Source of the DNA: Ancylostoma caninum | Taxonomy: Eukaryota; Nematoda; Chromadorea; Rhabditida; Ancylostomatidae | Direction: 5' to 3' | DNA length: 64,000 nt | Assembly: GCA_037903475.1 (NCBI GenBank) | Contig: JBAJFG010000029.1 | Location: forward strand, 1,695,501-1,759,500 | Part shown: in pieces, positions 12,643 through 25,578 of the stretch | Layout: the number at the start of each line of letters is the position of its first letter | Position numbering within the stretch: position 1 is the first letter of the stretch | The notes under the pieces: generated by a model | The model's database searches: none | Seen by the model: the letters and a program-made list of their open reading frames with translations, nothing else | Told to the model about the DNA's origin: nothing | Translations under genes and position numbers: made by a program

Positions 12643-13916
12643 TTAGGTGCGTGCAAAAGTTCCGGGGCAGTTGCACCTAGTTTTTCAAAATGCCATAACT
12701 TGACTCAAAGGCAGCCATTTTGTCCAAAACAAAAAGCATTGGCATCTGCGTAATGGTGCCAATATTGCACAGAAAAGATTATTCCAGAAGCTAAAAATGT
12801 GACGGGTCTACACCCATAATAGTGGCACACCTCGTTTTCCAGTAGGTTCTGTTCATTGAAAGTTCTACAGCGGAGGTAAAGCCATAGAAGGTTGAAATGG
12901 GGGTAGTCTGTTAGAGGCAGGTATAAGGAGTAATATAGGTTAGGCTAGAATTTCGGAGCACGAATGGTCAATTCTTTATACGGTTGACACTGCAACGTGC
13001 TGGTGTGCGTTATCCCACAGCCGGGTCAGACCACATACTTCCGCCTACGTCGGCCCTATGCTTAAGAGTTTTCACGTGATTACTTTAGGAAAAAGAGAAT
13101 ACTATAAGGCGATTATTGTGCATTCATCAGAAAAAAATCCATTGCAGATGAGTCACGTTGATGACCATGAAAGGTCAAAATTTTTTAAAAGAAGGTAGTG
13201 ATGGTTCGGCCATTTTCTAGGTTTGTGGCAGGAGCCCGGACTTTGAGAAGACCTTCTCCTGTTGTCGTACCTGGCCCATTCTCTATCAACAATAACAATT
13301 CTTCCATGAAACGAATTGTTAGAAAATCTGGAGGTCGAATATCTGCAGACTTGCCAGTGTGGACGTTGGTGCTCTTCGCTCAACTCACGCAAAATCCATC
13401 TACTCACTTTCCACTTCTTACCGATTTTCTTCAAGTGACGAGACATTGTTGACTAAATTCCCCGTAATGCCTTGCGCACTATGCACAAGGTCAGGTTCAA
13501 CCTGCTCTTTCCTGGCGCCTTTGCGATGACCAAATCTCTGACCGACTTGTGAAGCTTTTTCCAGGCTCTCATCTCCGCTCAGAATTCCTAGGAACCTTCG
13601 AGCACCTGGCGTTTTAGAGAACATACTCGCCACAAACGCATTATTGATGCTATTGGTCGCTCCTCTTGTTGATCGTCTAGATTTGATTTCATAAAGCGAA
13701 ATTCCCCAAATTATTGCACAGCTCATAGCATTGGTTTTACACCCAAAACAGAGCAACGCTGTGACGTAGACCCGAGCCAAAAGTAGTATAGGTAGCAGAT
13801 GTTTTAGGCTACCAGCACACATGAAAACCGTTGCAGGATATCGCAAACGCAAGGAGCAAAACGACGTTGAACGGTGAAATACCACCAACTGCCCCGGAAC
13901 TTTTGCACGCACCTAA
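12643..13916 (-). mobile_element. Inactive mariner transposon, copy 1 (1274 bp)
   Basis: Terminal inverted repeats of about 30 bp (TTAGGTGCGTGCAAAAGTTC) are flanked by TA at 12641-12642 and 13917-13918. The minus strand holds a decayed mariner transposase in several frames. The N-terminal helix-turn-helix part (GDESLE motif) lies at about 13700-13480, the segment equivalent to WVPHEL and the first catalytic Asp (RIVIVDREW) at about 13400-13250, and the HDNARPH equivalent, read as WDNAHQH, at about 13010. Frameshifts, stops and the lost catalytic context make it a pseudogene. The nearly intact ends could still be recognised by a related transposase. Confidence 0.85.
13153..13912 (-). pseudogene. 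Mariner transposase remnant (copy 1)
   Basis: Two main open pieces, 13912-13418 and 13446-13153, together cover the N-terminal DNA-binding half and the start of the catalytic domain. The motifs RFxGILSGDESLEKA and LSEEHQRPHWQVCRY correspond to the mariner FRSGDESLED and LSEEHQRxRVDVC regions. The C-terminal third, down to about 12800, is visible only with internal stops. The frame switch between the pieces and a Trp in place of the His in the HDN motif show it is not functional. Confidence 0.75.
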
Positions 13917-16150
13917 TACATTGGACCGAATAAAAATCGAAAAGTTTTGTTATTTTAATTAACAATGTAGGAAACAATTTAAAGATTCTGATATTCGGAA
14001 TGAGTAAGTCCTAAAGCTCTTCTTCTCTTTCGTATGGTACTGCACTGGGTCTCCAGTGTTGGAGCATTCGACTTTTCTATTTTCGAAATTGAATAATTTT
14101 GCTTTCGAATATCGAATATTTCAAATAAATGAAAAATTTGGATGTCTCGTCATCCCGATGCAGTGCAACATGAGGGAGAGGAGTAGCTCTGGGGGTTTCA
14201 TATTCTCGAAAATCTGGATGTTTAAGTTGTTTCCTGAATTGATTATGGAATTGATAATGGAAGGAACAACGGAGAGAGAAATAAAGGCTTGTCATAAGAT
14301 TATTTAGCTCGTTGGTGCTCATGATTTCTAAGCATCTATGATTTGAAAGAAAAAAAGCAGTAGTGGAAACAAAAGGTCCCTCAAATCCGCAAGTGGATCG
14401 GTGACTAATAAAACAGAAAGAAGTAAACCGGTTGCTATTTAATGACACGCTAACGAGTCATCAAAACAATAGACAAATACTGTTCACCCATCGAAGGCCA
14501 CGGGCTCAAGTCAATGTCGTTGCGGTCATATTCAAGCTGGAGAGAGATCTGACAAGGAAGTGTTATTTTATCAGTGTATCAGTGTGGCCATTCGGAACAA
14601 GTTATATATATGTAGTCTTGTGCAGTCTGCAAAGCTGATTTCAAATCTGTTTTCAGAATTCCCGGGTCTGCTCTTTGTGATGAGGTATCCCCATTTTTCG
14701 TGTTCGTTTACAAGTTCCAACATTTTTGGCGCAGGTGGGCTCGTAGGGCAGGTTGTTCTCGTCCCGGCGAACACCCATATTTTTCTTACTTTGTATTACT
14801 CTCCGGAATATTCGAACCCGTACGGACCTAATTGAAGAACGAGAAGCGTACTTTGCGCTTCAAATCAGCCCTGCTCGCTAGAATTACAGCTTGCGCATCA
14901 ATACAAAAAATTTGTGTAAACATCACAGAGAAAAGGAACATGATTTCTGATAACAGATCCGGGCTCAAGCTGCAAAAAGCAGTATAAAGCTCGAATTGCC
15001 ATACTGATCAAGTATCTTTCCCTTGTGGGACAAAAGAGATCTAGTGATGGAGCCACAAAAAGAGTTCAAAGGGCAAAGTGAAGTGTTCGTGCCCGAAACC
15101 CCTTTTTGTTGTTCTCAGAGATGATAATAGCGGAGGTGAATCACATTGCATACCATGATAGCTAAAGAATAACGTAATAGAAGGACGTGTGAGAACAGAA
15201 ACAAAAATGCATTCGAAAAGGAAAAATGACTTCTAATCATTGATAGGGAAAACAGCCGTACAAATATGCATAAAAGGTAAATTACATGTGGGAGAGTGAA
15301 AAAAATGAAGCAGCGTTCAGTTTTAGGGATTATAGTCTTCGATAACACTTGGTATTTTAATCGAAAATGAACCTTTAACAGCCTTAATACTAGAAAATCT
15401 GACTTTTTAAGCCATATCAGCACTTTTGGCGCAGCGTATGCATAGGTAGCGCCAACATCCAATGAGCAGAACTTCCCGTGTCCCTAATTTTTGGGAAATA
15501 ACTTCACATGGATTAGATGGATTGGATTATTCTGATTCAGAATATCCATTTGTTTTTGAACTAACACAAAGTAAAGAGAGCTAAGATGGAGCGTTGAAAA
15601 ACGTTGCAGCCCTTTCCCCAAGCGACACCGCTTGAATTGTGTATATGCATGGCGACAGTGGCAGTGCGATTCTTTTCGATAATATCAATGGTAATATGTT
15701 TCTTCCTGGTAATTTCCCCACTTCCCAAAGACATTCTAGCAGGTTGCATGAATCGTGCCGACTATCCTGTCGCTACTTGTATTATGAAATTATTAATGTA
15801 ATGGAAAGAATTTATGATGAAATCTTGCATAAGAAACTGACAGCGGTAAAGTTTCTTGTCGTTATCGCTCTAGCCACTATCCGAGAAGGTATTCCAGAAC
15901 AGTTAAGGGAGCCACAAAGAATATTTGTGCCAGATTCGTAAACGACTTCGGGAATGTTCTAAACTGCCCGCCCATCTAAGCTGGACGAGTTTGTCGTGTA
16001 GACATAACATAGATATACTTTGCTCGAGCCCATACCAGCTAACGATAAGGATACCAAGAAATCTCACATTTTTTCTAGAAATTTGACCACTCCTGTGAGA
16101 AGTTCAAGTGAGAAACTTAAAACCATCCCAGGAAGGTTCGTGAATCCCAC
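13917..16150. other. Intergenic; nothing recognised
   Basis: Open frames here are short and have no splice support or recognisable domains. A 21-base stretch, GGACCGAATAAAAATCGAAA plus A, just beyond the mariner right end at about 13922 recurs at about 2049, so a small dispersed repeat may lie beside the transposon. Confidence 0.4.
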
Positions 16151-16255
16151 GTATTGGAGAAGAAGAAGCGGCTCTGCTCAGCGCTACGATTGGTTAATGC
16201 AAGTGACCAATCACAGATCTTGGCTGCACCACCCTTTCCAGTTGTAACGCCTCAC
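16151..16255 (+). mobile_element. CCAAT/GC-box MITE, copy B (diverged)
   Basis: The core is CGATTGGTTAATGC...GTGACCAATCAC, followed by CCTTTCCAGTTGTAACGCCTCAC. It matches copies C and D at the same spacing, but the GC box and outer ends have diverged. No target duplication is apparent. Confidence 0.45.
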
Positions 16256-16690
16256 CATCAGAATATCTGTAATAACATTTAGCCCAATGGTAAGAAGGAG
16301 TTTAACGGTTTTTTATGGATTTATAATTGTCATAGAAAGGGATACTTTTTTTTTTTGAAATTTCTTTCCTAGAAACGGTGGCATTTTCGGGACTGCCTAC
16401 TCCTATAGGGTAGAGGGTAGAACGTTACTGTCCCACAACTTTGAAAGCGATTCAGTACCAATGAATATATTGGACAACCATCCATCTTTAGTATTATACA
16501 AAGCCACACTGTGGTCTCTGAACATGTGCCTGGTCGAGGTGCTATAAATCCACGTGGAGCCCTAGAAAACGAGTGTTGTACGCTAGATAGTGACCTAGGG
16601 ACGTCACACACAATGAATGCTTCTGTATCGCCAGCGCGATAAGCTCTACAAGCAGCAGATAACTCCGGGACAGCTTGTCAAAGTAGCGAA
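16256..16690. other. Intergenic; nothing recognised
   Basis: I see no gene or repeat that I can support in this stretch. It contains a 10-base T run at about 16350. Confidence 0.35.
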
Positions 16691-16694
16691 AAAA

Positions 16695-17185
16695 GTGGCA
16701 AGTTGGTCCGCGGCCTAGCCGCGAAGGCCAACTATACAGGTGGACACGACGCAGCACGTCTGCGACACACTTGCAGATCGCTTTCAGCAATTATGAATGG
16801 ATTACGGATGATCCACACGCGGGCCGCAACGCACAGCCCGCGGACTGTTTGTAATCGCCACTGGCACATTGTGTACAATCACGGATTTCACGTAGTTAAG
16901 CAAGTGGATCGGTTGGTTATTTGCGACAACAACACACATGTGTTGATGTGCCAACACACTACCATTCATAGACGAGTTCTCTCGGTACCAACAAGTAGTG
17001 TGTGGCATTTAGTATAGCCAGTGATGCGTGGCGATCGTACGCCACGGATAAGTCGATCGCACACAAAAAGTGACGTGATCACTGCCGCAAGAGTGACGAC
17101 AGAACAAGTGAAAATTGCTCGGATGTCAACTGCTCTGGAGGGCATCCATACTATGGCAGTGGATCCCTTGTTCACGGGATGAATT
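16695..17185 (+). other. GC-richer island with an interrupted open frame
   Basis: This roughly 490-bp island is noticeably more GC-rich than its AT-rich flanks. A plus-strand frame runs from about 16703 to a TAG at about 17015 and then stays open to about 17182, some 155 codons if the TAG is ignored. The strand holds several short palindromes, such as CGCGGGC...GCCCGCG near 16820. I recognise no domain. It could be a decayed gene, a transposon piece or a structured element. Confidence 0.25.
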
Positions 17186-20100
17186 CACATAAGCAGACGT
17201 CGAGAATTTGCTGCTTTCAGTTATACGAACACCTTTATTTGTACCTCTCTGCAAATAGCTGGTATCTATTATGTATGAATGTTATAATAAAACTTTTTGG
17301 TAATATCATACTCCGATGGACATGATCAGACATATAAAATAAAGTACCAGCCCACTAATTTAGAAATAGTCACGTCAAAATCTTACTAATATTGGCATTT
17401 TTGCTTTCATTCTCTAATATATAATAACAACACCTGTATGTGCTCAAACATAGTATACATACTCTACTACATAATAACAATCCTAGTAGTTAAGACATTG
17501 ATAACTGTAAATTGTTACTGATACTGTTTTTTTTTCCTTCTAATTCTTAAGCATAGAAAACAATACATAATACGGATTCTAAAGTTTAATATTAATCGGC
17601 AATAAACAGTCACATTCTAATGTGATTAATGTAATAACTAATCTTTCCAGTACGTCATATTAGTTCTATTTATTATAAATATATGTTTCATACTGGAAAA
17701 TAGTTAACAATTTACGCCTACCGTGCCTACCCGATTCACTTTCTCGCGTTTTTTTTTTGCAAAAACCCCTCAAACAATCTTTTTTTGCTGAAATTAACTA
17801 TATATAGACGGATGACCATGACAGACTAGTGACGATACTAGGAATCAGCCAGGACAAACGGAACTATCAAGATCAGTGGTTCAGCTGCTCACTGGTGTTT
17901 CTTTTAAGAACCATGCTGCAATCAGCAAATAGAACGGAGACCGCAAGCGATCAGAATGAGACCAGCCAGGGATGCGAGTGACGCATGATGTCCACATGCA
18001 ACATGTTGGTCCGAGTTCCGCGTAGGGTTCTGGACCAAAGAGAGATCAAGCGAACAAATGCATCAGCAGTGAACATGAAGCTGACAATATTGAGAGCCCT
18101 ACAGCTGCTCACTGGTGTTTCTTTTAAGAGCATGCAACTTTGTACATGCAGTCAAGTACGAAATTATGATTTACGATGGAAGGATCATAAACTACAAGGA
18201 GATCCTAGTAGCAAGTTATTTACAGAACGCAACTATAATAGTAACTAATAATCTAATTAAACGACCAATTAATCTATAAGGATGAGGGATTACCAGTGGC
18301 AGTCATAGGAAAGGGCAGCATCATTAAATAATTGAAAGCGTCTACCTAGAGAATAACGATGAAAATAAAATACTGGAGAATGCCTAGACGAAGTTTGTGA
18401 CTATTTTATAGAGCACTTCTAAGAAATTTGACTTCTCATTCTCGCGAAGGTTTAGAATCTAGCTAGCAAGCCTAAGGGCACCATCCATCCTGAAGCTGCA
18501 AGTGAAGTACTGGAATTTCCGAAATGACAGACCGAATAAATGATGAGAACAAAAAAAGCTAACTTAAAAAAATCAAATCTGTCATCAATCTATACAAATC
18601 TGTAATCCATCCAAAATGATGATAATACAGCACTGCTTAGGAAGACAAATATAAATAGTCATAGTTGGATTGGTTTGGTGTGATACAGAGAGCATCTATA
18701 TGCCCACTCCACGAGGTACTCCCATTACAACTGCTTACCATTTCCTGGTCTCGTCTTCCCAAAATTACATACGGGAGCAGATAGAATATGACCTTATACA
18801 AGAACTTCTTCATGAAAGGAGGTCAGATTAGTATAGCAATCACCTGATTATTAAAATCGAGCACACATTATGAGAGGTGCTCCATAGTGGCATGAGTTAT
18901 GAATAATTTAAGGGTCTATAAGCTGTGTGCACTCATGTTGCTGCACAAAAAAATTGCTTCGTAAATATTTGCATGAAGAAGAGTAACCCTCCCAAGTTCA
19001 TTTATTCATTCGCTTGTTTATTCTCTATTTATTCTCTCTCTAGGCTATCCAATGAAGAACTAGCAGTTATTTGTTCTGCAGTTTAGCACCAATCTACGAA
19101 AAAAACTATTGAAACTGAAAAAATAGTAGAAATTTAGCAGGATTTTCATCATATCAATGGAAGAGGATCTTGAGCAGTTCCATCCAAAAAAGCAGGACGT
19201 GATGAAGTTTGTTAGTGTCACTACATCTAAGGAATGTAACTTAAAGGTTGAGCTGCAGTAAGTCACATCCTAATGTCACCACATGTGCTTACAATGTCAT
19301 GAAAGACTGTTCGTGGTTTGCACCTAGCTGGGGTTGTGGGCGACGGAGTCATATTTCTTTACTTTGAAAAAAAAAAACGTCTTTTGTGCCGGTTTTTCAG
19401 GAAGAGTGTCTGAAGCATGGCAACAAATTGTTGCGTTCACCAGAATGCGTGACGCCTGTTTATTTGCTCTAAGTCGTTCGTTTGGTTGTTGTTCGTTAAT
19501 CGCACCGTTTATGCATGCAATTCATGATCATGAGGTTTTTATTTCATTCAGAAATGACTCGTGAATTATTCAGATTTTCTTAGCACAAACCAGAACACGT
19601 GTATGTATGTACAGCTCGGATTTCAGCAAAAAAAAAGTAAGAGGTTATGTTATCCACTCTCTTGGAGAAGAAAAAAGTATAAAAAACCGTGGAAGAACTC
19701 AGCTGGATTTGCACCAGCTGGTTGGAACTCAGCGGAGATAATGTGCTCTAATGAGAATGATTAGACAGACTTCTCCAACACTTCTTGAATCCAGAATGAG
19801 TGCAATTTATGGTATACATAGCTGTTTGTTCTGTGTGCTTACTCATCCAAGGAATGTTAGATATGAGGAATACGCCAATTAACACCATAGTTCAACACAA
19901 TGTTTTGCTAAGATTATGAGTACAGGTGGCCATAAATTGCGCGTGATCCTGCACTCTTGAGCACCAATCAGATTATCGAGAAAAAAAGAGTACTCGTTCT
20001 CCACGAGCAGTGGAAATGATGACGCAGAGTTGTTCTGCAGCGGCCTACACTTTTCGGATAAAGTTTTGACAAGCAAAGTTCACTGCAAGTGTTGAAAATG

Positions 20101-22400
20101 CAACCAAATTAATCAAGTGGAGGAAACTAGGCTCAGGATGATATTTCAGTATTTTACAACCTGAAATAGGCAATGGAGGAGGTGTGAGTATAACGGGTAT
20201 TCAGGGAACGTGGTCTCGTATCACCGCATTCACTCAGTAGAATACATAGATTCCGAACATTAGTGAAATTATAACACCAATAGTGCTTTCAAAACCAAGA
20301 ATTACAGGTGGATGGTTACATCTAATGCTGAATTGCTGGCGGATTATAAGCACTCCCTGAGTGAAGTTCGTTTGAACATATTAATAGGTGTAATTAATTC
20401 TTTCTATGAAAATGCGCAGCAGAAGAAATTAGAAAATCAAATAATCGCAACAAGTGCTGTGACTACCACAAATCTATTTCACTTTTCGAGGATTCCTCCT
20501 GGTGCGAAATGTAGGTGTAAAATAAGACCAAAACACAACTAGTATCACGTTTATCTGCATTCTGCAGGCATCTACTGACCAATAGCTATCAACATAGCGG
20601 CTACCCTCAGAAGATGTGGAGAGTTACCCATTTCAGGCAAAGAATAAGAAAACTAAGAGAAAAAACTAGTTAACTCCTTAAAAGTAATTTTCGTGAGCAT
20701 AGAATGTAATTGTTTTCAATGTCCCAAAAAAGTAAGCGGAATGAAAGAGAGGTTCGGGTTATCAGCGCACCTCAGCAGTGAATTACTACAGCTGTGAATC
20801 TCAGAGAGGAAGAAACAGGCCAATTTGATCCAAATTTCATTTCAGCCCCAGCTATGGAGTCCTCTGAGTTTTGTTAGTGTTGTTAACAGTAAGAAGTAAG
20901 AATATTCTAGGAACGCTCAAACTCGTTAATAATGCGAAAATCTTAGCTCACTGAATTAAATGACTTATAACTGAAGTGAATTTTCCCGAGTGATTCCGGA
21001 AACACAGGGCTAGGAAAACTATGATACTAACATAAAATAACGAAATTAAGAAGAAAGCACATCACTAGAGAAACAATAGAGTGTGGATTTCATGTGCAAT
21101 CAATTTTTGGTCTCCTCTTTCTCCGCTACTCCTACAAATTTACAGCCGCAATTATGCGCTGAGCGTTATCTAGGGGAAGATGTTTAGGCGCCAAGATAAA
21201 ACATTTGATCAAAGTTCACTAAAAACTGACTACAAAGGCAAATCGAAATTTTTCGTAGAGAATCTGGAACGTTGAGCTTCTTGTGGCTTAGTAAGAAATT
21301 TTCCGGTGAAGGAAAAATGCTAAAGCAAACGTTTCTTCAGGCATAACCATTAAAATTGAGAAGTCTTTAAAAAACTGAGGATGAATTGGCCTAGAACATT
21401 ATCCAGAACTTTGGTACTTTGTCGGTTGTGAAGTGGCTGAATTTCTGCAAAAATAACGAACTTATTCACAACCGAGACGAGTAGCTAGATAAGAAACAAA
21501 GAGGTTTGAGCTTCCGCATGAGTAACTTGTTCCAGGACTTCAACAAAACCAGGAGCTGTAGACTCTTCGATGCTTTCGGGTGGAAAAATTTGCCTGAAAC
21601 TGGGCACCTGCAGCGCTTTTTTCTCTTTCAAATTGAAAAGATGAAGTTGTAAATGATTGAGAGCACTTCATTGCGGAAATCCAAACAAAATGAGCGCACC
21701 CAAGCCATAAATACAGTAGCGAATTGTCGAAAAACTCCACGTCTATTATAGAAAAACACCATGAATTGGTGTTGTTTTTGTGGCACTTCGTGGATGACTG
21801 GGTGATGTTCCGACATCACACCTGTGTGGTGTAGGTGAAACTAGTTGCCGTATGCCGATGCGCGCATCAAATGATCCGCGATGACGAATATCCCCATCTC
21901 TCTCGGTATCGGAGCGCTTGCTCCACATGGAAGTGTTAAAATGCGGAGTGCAGAAGGAAAAGTGGCAAGTGCACCGCTTGCTGATAGGATTTCTTATCAG
22001 TTATCAGCTCAAACCCACGGATTACCCTTAGTGAACAATACATTAGTCAGCCTATCTTATCAAGGACATCCCGTCTGGAACTGAGAATTTGAGGGAACAG
22101 AGAACTTTGGCGTGAACACAGAGCCTTCCGTGGAGATTTGAGATGTTAGATGTTAGGTACGTAATAACTCTGGAGATTGTATAACGCCGGTTTTTGGGTA
22201 AAACCCAGCTGAACTGACGTAAATCGTGCATACTCAAAACCAGAGAATTCGGTTGATGGTCGAGTAAATTTACATATTTTATAGGGGTGACATATGTAAT
22301 TGCCAGATAAAAACAAACAAAATGAAGTAAAGAAACTTTAAACGATAATATCTAGCTTTAGAGCAGTAGTACCGAAAGGCGGAGGGTATCAGCCATACAA
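17186..22400. other. Gene-poor AT-rich stretch
   Basis: The first 600 bases are very AT-rich. A 28-bp direct repeat (core GCTGCTCACTGGTGTTTCTT) occurs at 17882-17909 and 18102-18129, spaced 220 bp. Elsewhere I find only short unsupported frames, and no tRNA, promoter or coding exon that I can defend. Confidence 0.4.
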
Positions 22401-22424
22401 ATTATCCGATTTTAATTCTTCATG

Positions 22425-22655
22425 TTACCCTTGATCACCTTGACTCCCGTCAATCTTCGGATATACCGAGCGGGCGCCAGCAATCCCTCCATTTGTCCCT
22501 CTCGCGTGCCAGAGTCGTCCAATGGATTCTGTTCATTCGAGGGCCACGAAGAGCATTGTATCCTTCCTTGAAGGACCTCGTGAAGAAGTCTGACCATCCG
22601 GTCGGTGCTACTCACCTTGACTTTCGTCAATCTTCGGAAATTATCTACGAGATGT
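22425..22655. repeat. Repeat unit bounded by 29-bp direct repeats
   Basis: CACCTTGACTCCCGTCAATC (22436 on) and CACCTTGACTTTCGTCAATC (22613 on) are near-identical 29-bp direct repeats 177 bp apart. A GTTACCCTT motif lies outside both. It looks like a little over one unit of a dispersed or tandem repeat. A minus-strand 72-codon frame across it is open but unrecognised. A 10-base C tract follows at 22784-22793. Confidence 0.4.
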
Positions 22656-23948
22656 TACCCTTATTTTATAATATTCATTTTCAGTTATTTACAATTAAAA
22701 TCTATCCTCTTATTGATTTTATTTCCAAAATTATTACCATCTAAATATTTACAGTGCTTGAGTTTCCAGTTTTTTTCAGAACTCCCCCCCCCCACTTTCC
22801 CACTCTCTCACTAGCTAGTTACTATCGCTGATGTGTGGCATATGGTTAGCTATCTAAACAGCTAAATTTCAGGTGAGAGAAGAGAGCTTTTCAGATGAAT
22901 TCCGATTTCATCTTCCCGCTGCAATCCCCTCATTTTCTTCCTGATTTTGAAAGGGAATACGCAGGTATGGAATCACTTTTGAAGTTTAGAAAAAATCCAT
23001 GAGAGGCAGAGAAACTGAGCTAATTTCTGCTTTAGTTGTAGGAATGAGACAACAGACAAGGTATTCTCTTTTCAAATTGAGGAGGAAAAGAAACCAACAC
23101 TCCTTCTTCTCAGAATTAAAGCAGAACTCGAAATAAAATCAGATCGCTTCTATGGGGGCCTACTTAAACGGAATACAGATGGAGTTCTAAGGTATTAGTA
23201 AGAGGAGAGAACAAGAATTATGAAAAAAGCGAAAGGAGGAACTATATGCCTTTTCCACGAAAATGCAATCAATGATATTATCACGAACCGCTCTCGACCT
23301 GGTAGTCCATTGCAATCGCGAAAAGAGTAGAGTGTTTACGTAAAAAGTTGCAACTCGTCCGCTCTCCGCCATTTGTGGCGTCACAATTTGGTTGTGGTTT
23401 GGTCCCAGTGGGTAAACGCTCAAGAGCGTGAGGCCTTGATGACTGATCTACACACATTTCTCTTTTTTAAGGAACAAAGGTCTACAAAGGAATTTCTCGG
23501 GAGAGCCTTTTAGGTTAGGTAATATGCGCGAGTCACGCTGCACTCTCCTGGCCTTGTCGTAACTAACTCTACCAGATTTTTAATCGACTATACTTAACCA
23601 CATGGTGTCCTTGCAGAAAAAAAAATATTTCACCGTGCACGGTGATTTTTGATCGTTTTTTTTTCTATATGAGCAGGAACTACATAGAGGGGAAAGGGCT
23701 GGTTCATATACTGGAATATGATTCACAATTCGAATATTATAACATAAAATCGGTAGAGGTAACATATCTAAAAGCTTTGTCCCATGTCAACCCAGCAATT
23801 TTTTAACATCAAATATCCACTTTTAACTGGATATAAATAAGAAGCAGAAAAGATTAGCGGTAGCGGAGCCGAAACGAATAAATATGTATGTACAATTCAT
23901 GGAGGAAAAATTGTTCTTTCATCTACAAGATATCACCTGGCTATTCTA
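22656..23948. other. Intergenic; nothing recognised
   Basis: No gene or defined repeat is supported here beyond the 10-base C tract at 22784-22793 and a short GTGCACGGTGA hairpin-like motif near 23635. Confidence 0.35.
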
Positions 23949-25222
23949 TTAGGTGCGTGCAAAAGTTCCAGGGCAGTTGCACCTAATTTTTCAAAACGCC
24001 ATAACTTGACTCAAAACCAGCAGTTCTGTTCAAAACAAAAAGCATTGGCATCCGCGTGATGTTGCCAATATGGCACAGAAAAGATTTTTCCAGAAGCTAA
24101 AAATTTGACATGTCTACACCTGAAATAGTGGCACACGTCGTTTTCCAGTAGGGTCTGTTCATTGAAAGTTTTACAGCGGAGGTAAAGCCATAGAAGGTCG
24201 AAATGGGGGTAGTCTGTTAGAGGCAGGTATAAGGAGTAATATAGGTTAGGATAGAATTTCGGAGCACGAATGGCCAATTCTTTATACGGTTGACACTGCA
24301 ACGTGCTGGTGTGCGTTATCCCACAGCCGGATCAGACCACATATTTCCGCCTGTGTCGGCCCTGCGCTTGAGAGTTTCCCCATGATTACTGTAGGGAAAA
24401 GAAAACACTATAGGGCGATTATTGTGCATTCATTTGGAAAAAAATTCATTATGGACGAGTCACGTTACTGACCATGAAAGGTCAAAAATTTTTTAAAAGA
24501 AGATAGTGATGGTTAGGCCATTTTTAGGTGGGTGGCAGGAGCCCGGACTTTGGGATGACCTCCTCCTATTGTCGCACCTGACCCATTCTCTATCAACAAT
24601 AACGATTCTTCCATGAAACGACTTGTTAGGAAATCTGAAGGTCGAATATCTGCAGACTTGCCAGTGTGGACGTTGGTGCTCTTCGCTCATCTCACACAAA
24701 ATTCATCTACTCACCTTCCCTTTCGTACCAATTTTCTTCAAGTAAAAGACATTGTTGACTAAATTTCCCGCAATGTCTTGCGCACTTTGCACATGGTCTG
24801 GTTCAACCTGCTCTTTCCTGGCGCCTTTGCGATGACCAAATTTCTAACCAACTTGTGAAGCATTTTCCATGCTCTCGTCTCCGCCCAGAATTCCTAGGAA
24901 CCCGCAAGCACCTGGCGTTTTAGAGAACATACTCTCCGCAAACGCATTACTGATGTTATGGGTCGCTTCTCTTGTTGATCGCCTAGATTTGATTTCATAG
25001 AGCGAAATTCCCCAAATTATTGCACAGCTCATAGCATTGGTTTTACACCCAAAACAGAGCAACGCTGTGATGTACACCCGAGCCAAAAGTAGTATGGGTA
25101 GCAGATATTTTATACTACCAGCATACATGAAAACCGTTGCAGGATATCGCAAACGCAAGAAGCAAAACGACGTTGAACGGTGAAATACCACCAACTGCCC
25201 CGGAATTTTTGCACGCACCTAA
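23949..25222 (-). mobile_element. Inactive mariner transposon, copy 2 (1274 bp)
   Basis: This is the same element as at 12643-13916, in the same orientation and of exactly the same length. The inverted repeats start TTAGGTGCGTGCAAAAGTTC and are flanked by TA at 23947-23948 and 25223-25224. Transposase remnants on the minus strand lie at about 25218-24844 (N-terminal, GDESMENA) and 24699-24493 (RIVIVDREW). Frameshifts and stops inactivate it. The copies differ at many single bases, so they are independent old insertions or a diverged duplication. Confidence 0.85.
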
Positions 25223-25570
25223 TACATTGTGGGTGATTTCTGAGTAAGTTCTAGAGAATATCCGCGCTAATTGTGTGACTCCACAAGTCTCCGGAAAATT
25301 TCAGAATAGTAGATTCACTCTTGGAACGATCGACGGATCTCGCTCGAATTTCCGAAAACTCATAAGAAATTTCAAGGTTTCCGCTCACTTGAATGAATTC
25401 CTTTTGCTCTCATGCCTTTTTCTCAAAACCAATATGTGGATACAGGGAAAGGTTCCAGTGTAGAATCACAAAAAGAAGCTGCGATGTCTTCTCTGTAGAC
25501 TTGGCTTCACCAATAATAACATCCTACATTTAATTTGTCTTTGAAAACAATGAATGAGCTATGTGAACAG
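25223..25570. other. Intergenic; nothing recognised
   Basis: No gene or repeat can be supported in this short interval between the mariner copy and the fold-back element. Confidence 0.35.
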
Positions 25571-25578
25571 TACAGTCA

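Noticed and set aside
14800..14840. TTCGAACCC motif suggesting a minus-strand tRNA T-loop
   Set aside because: The surrounding bases do not form the stems of a tRNA cloverleaf.
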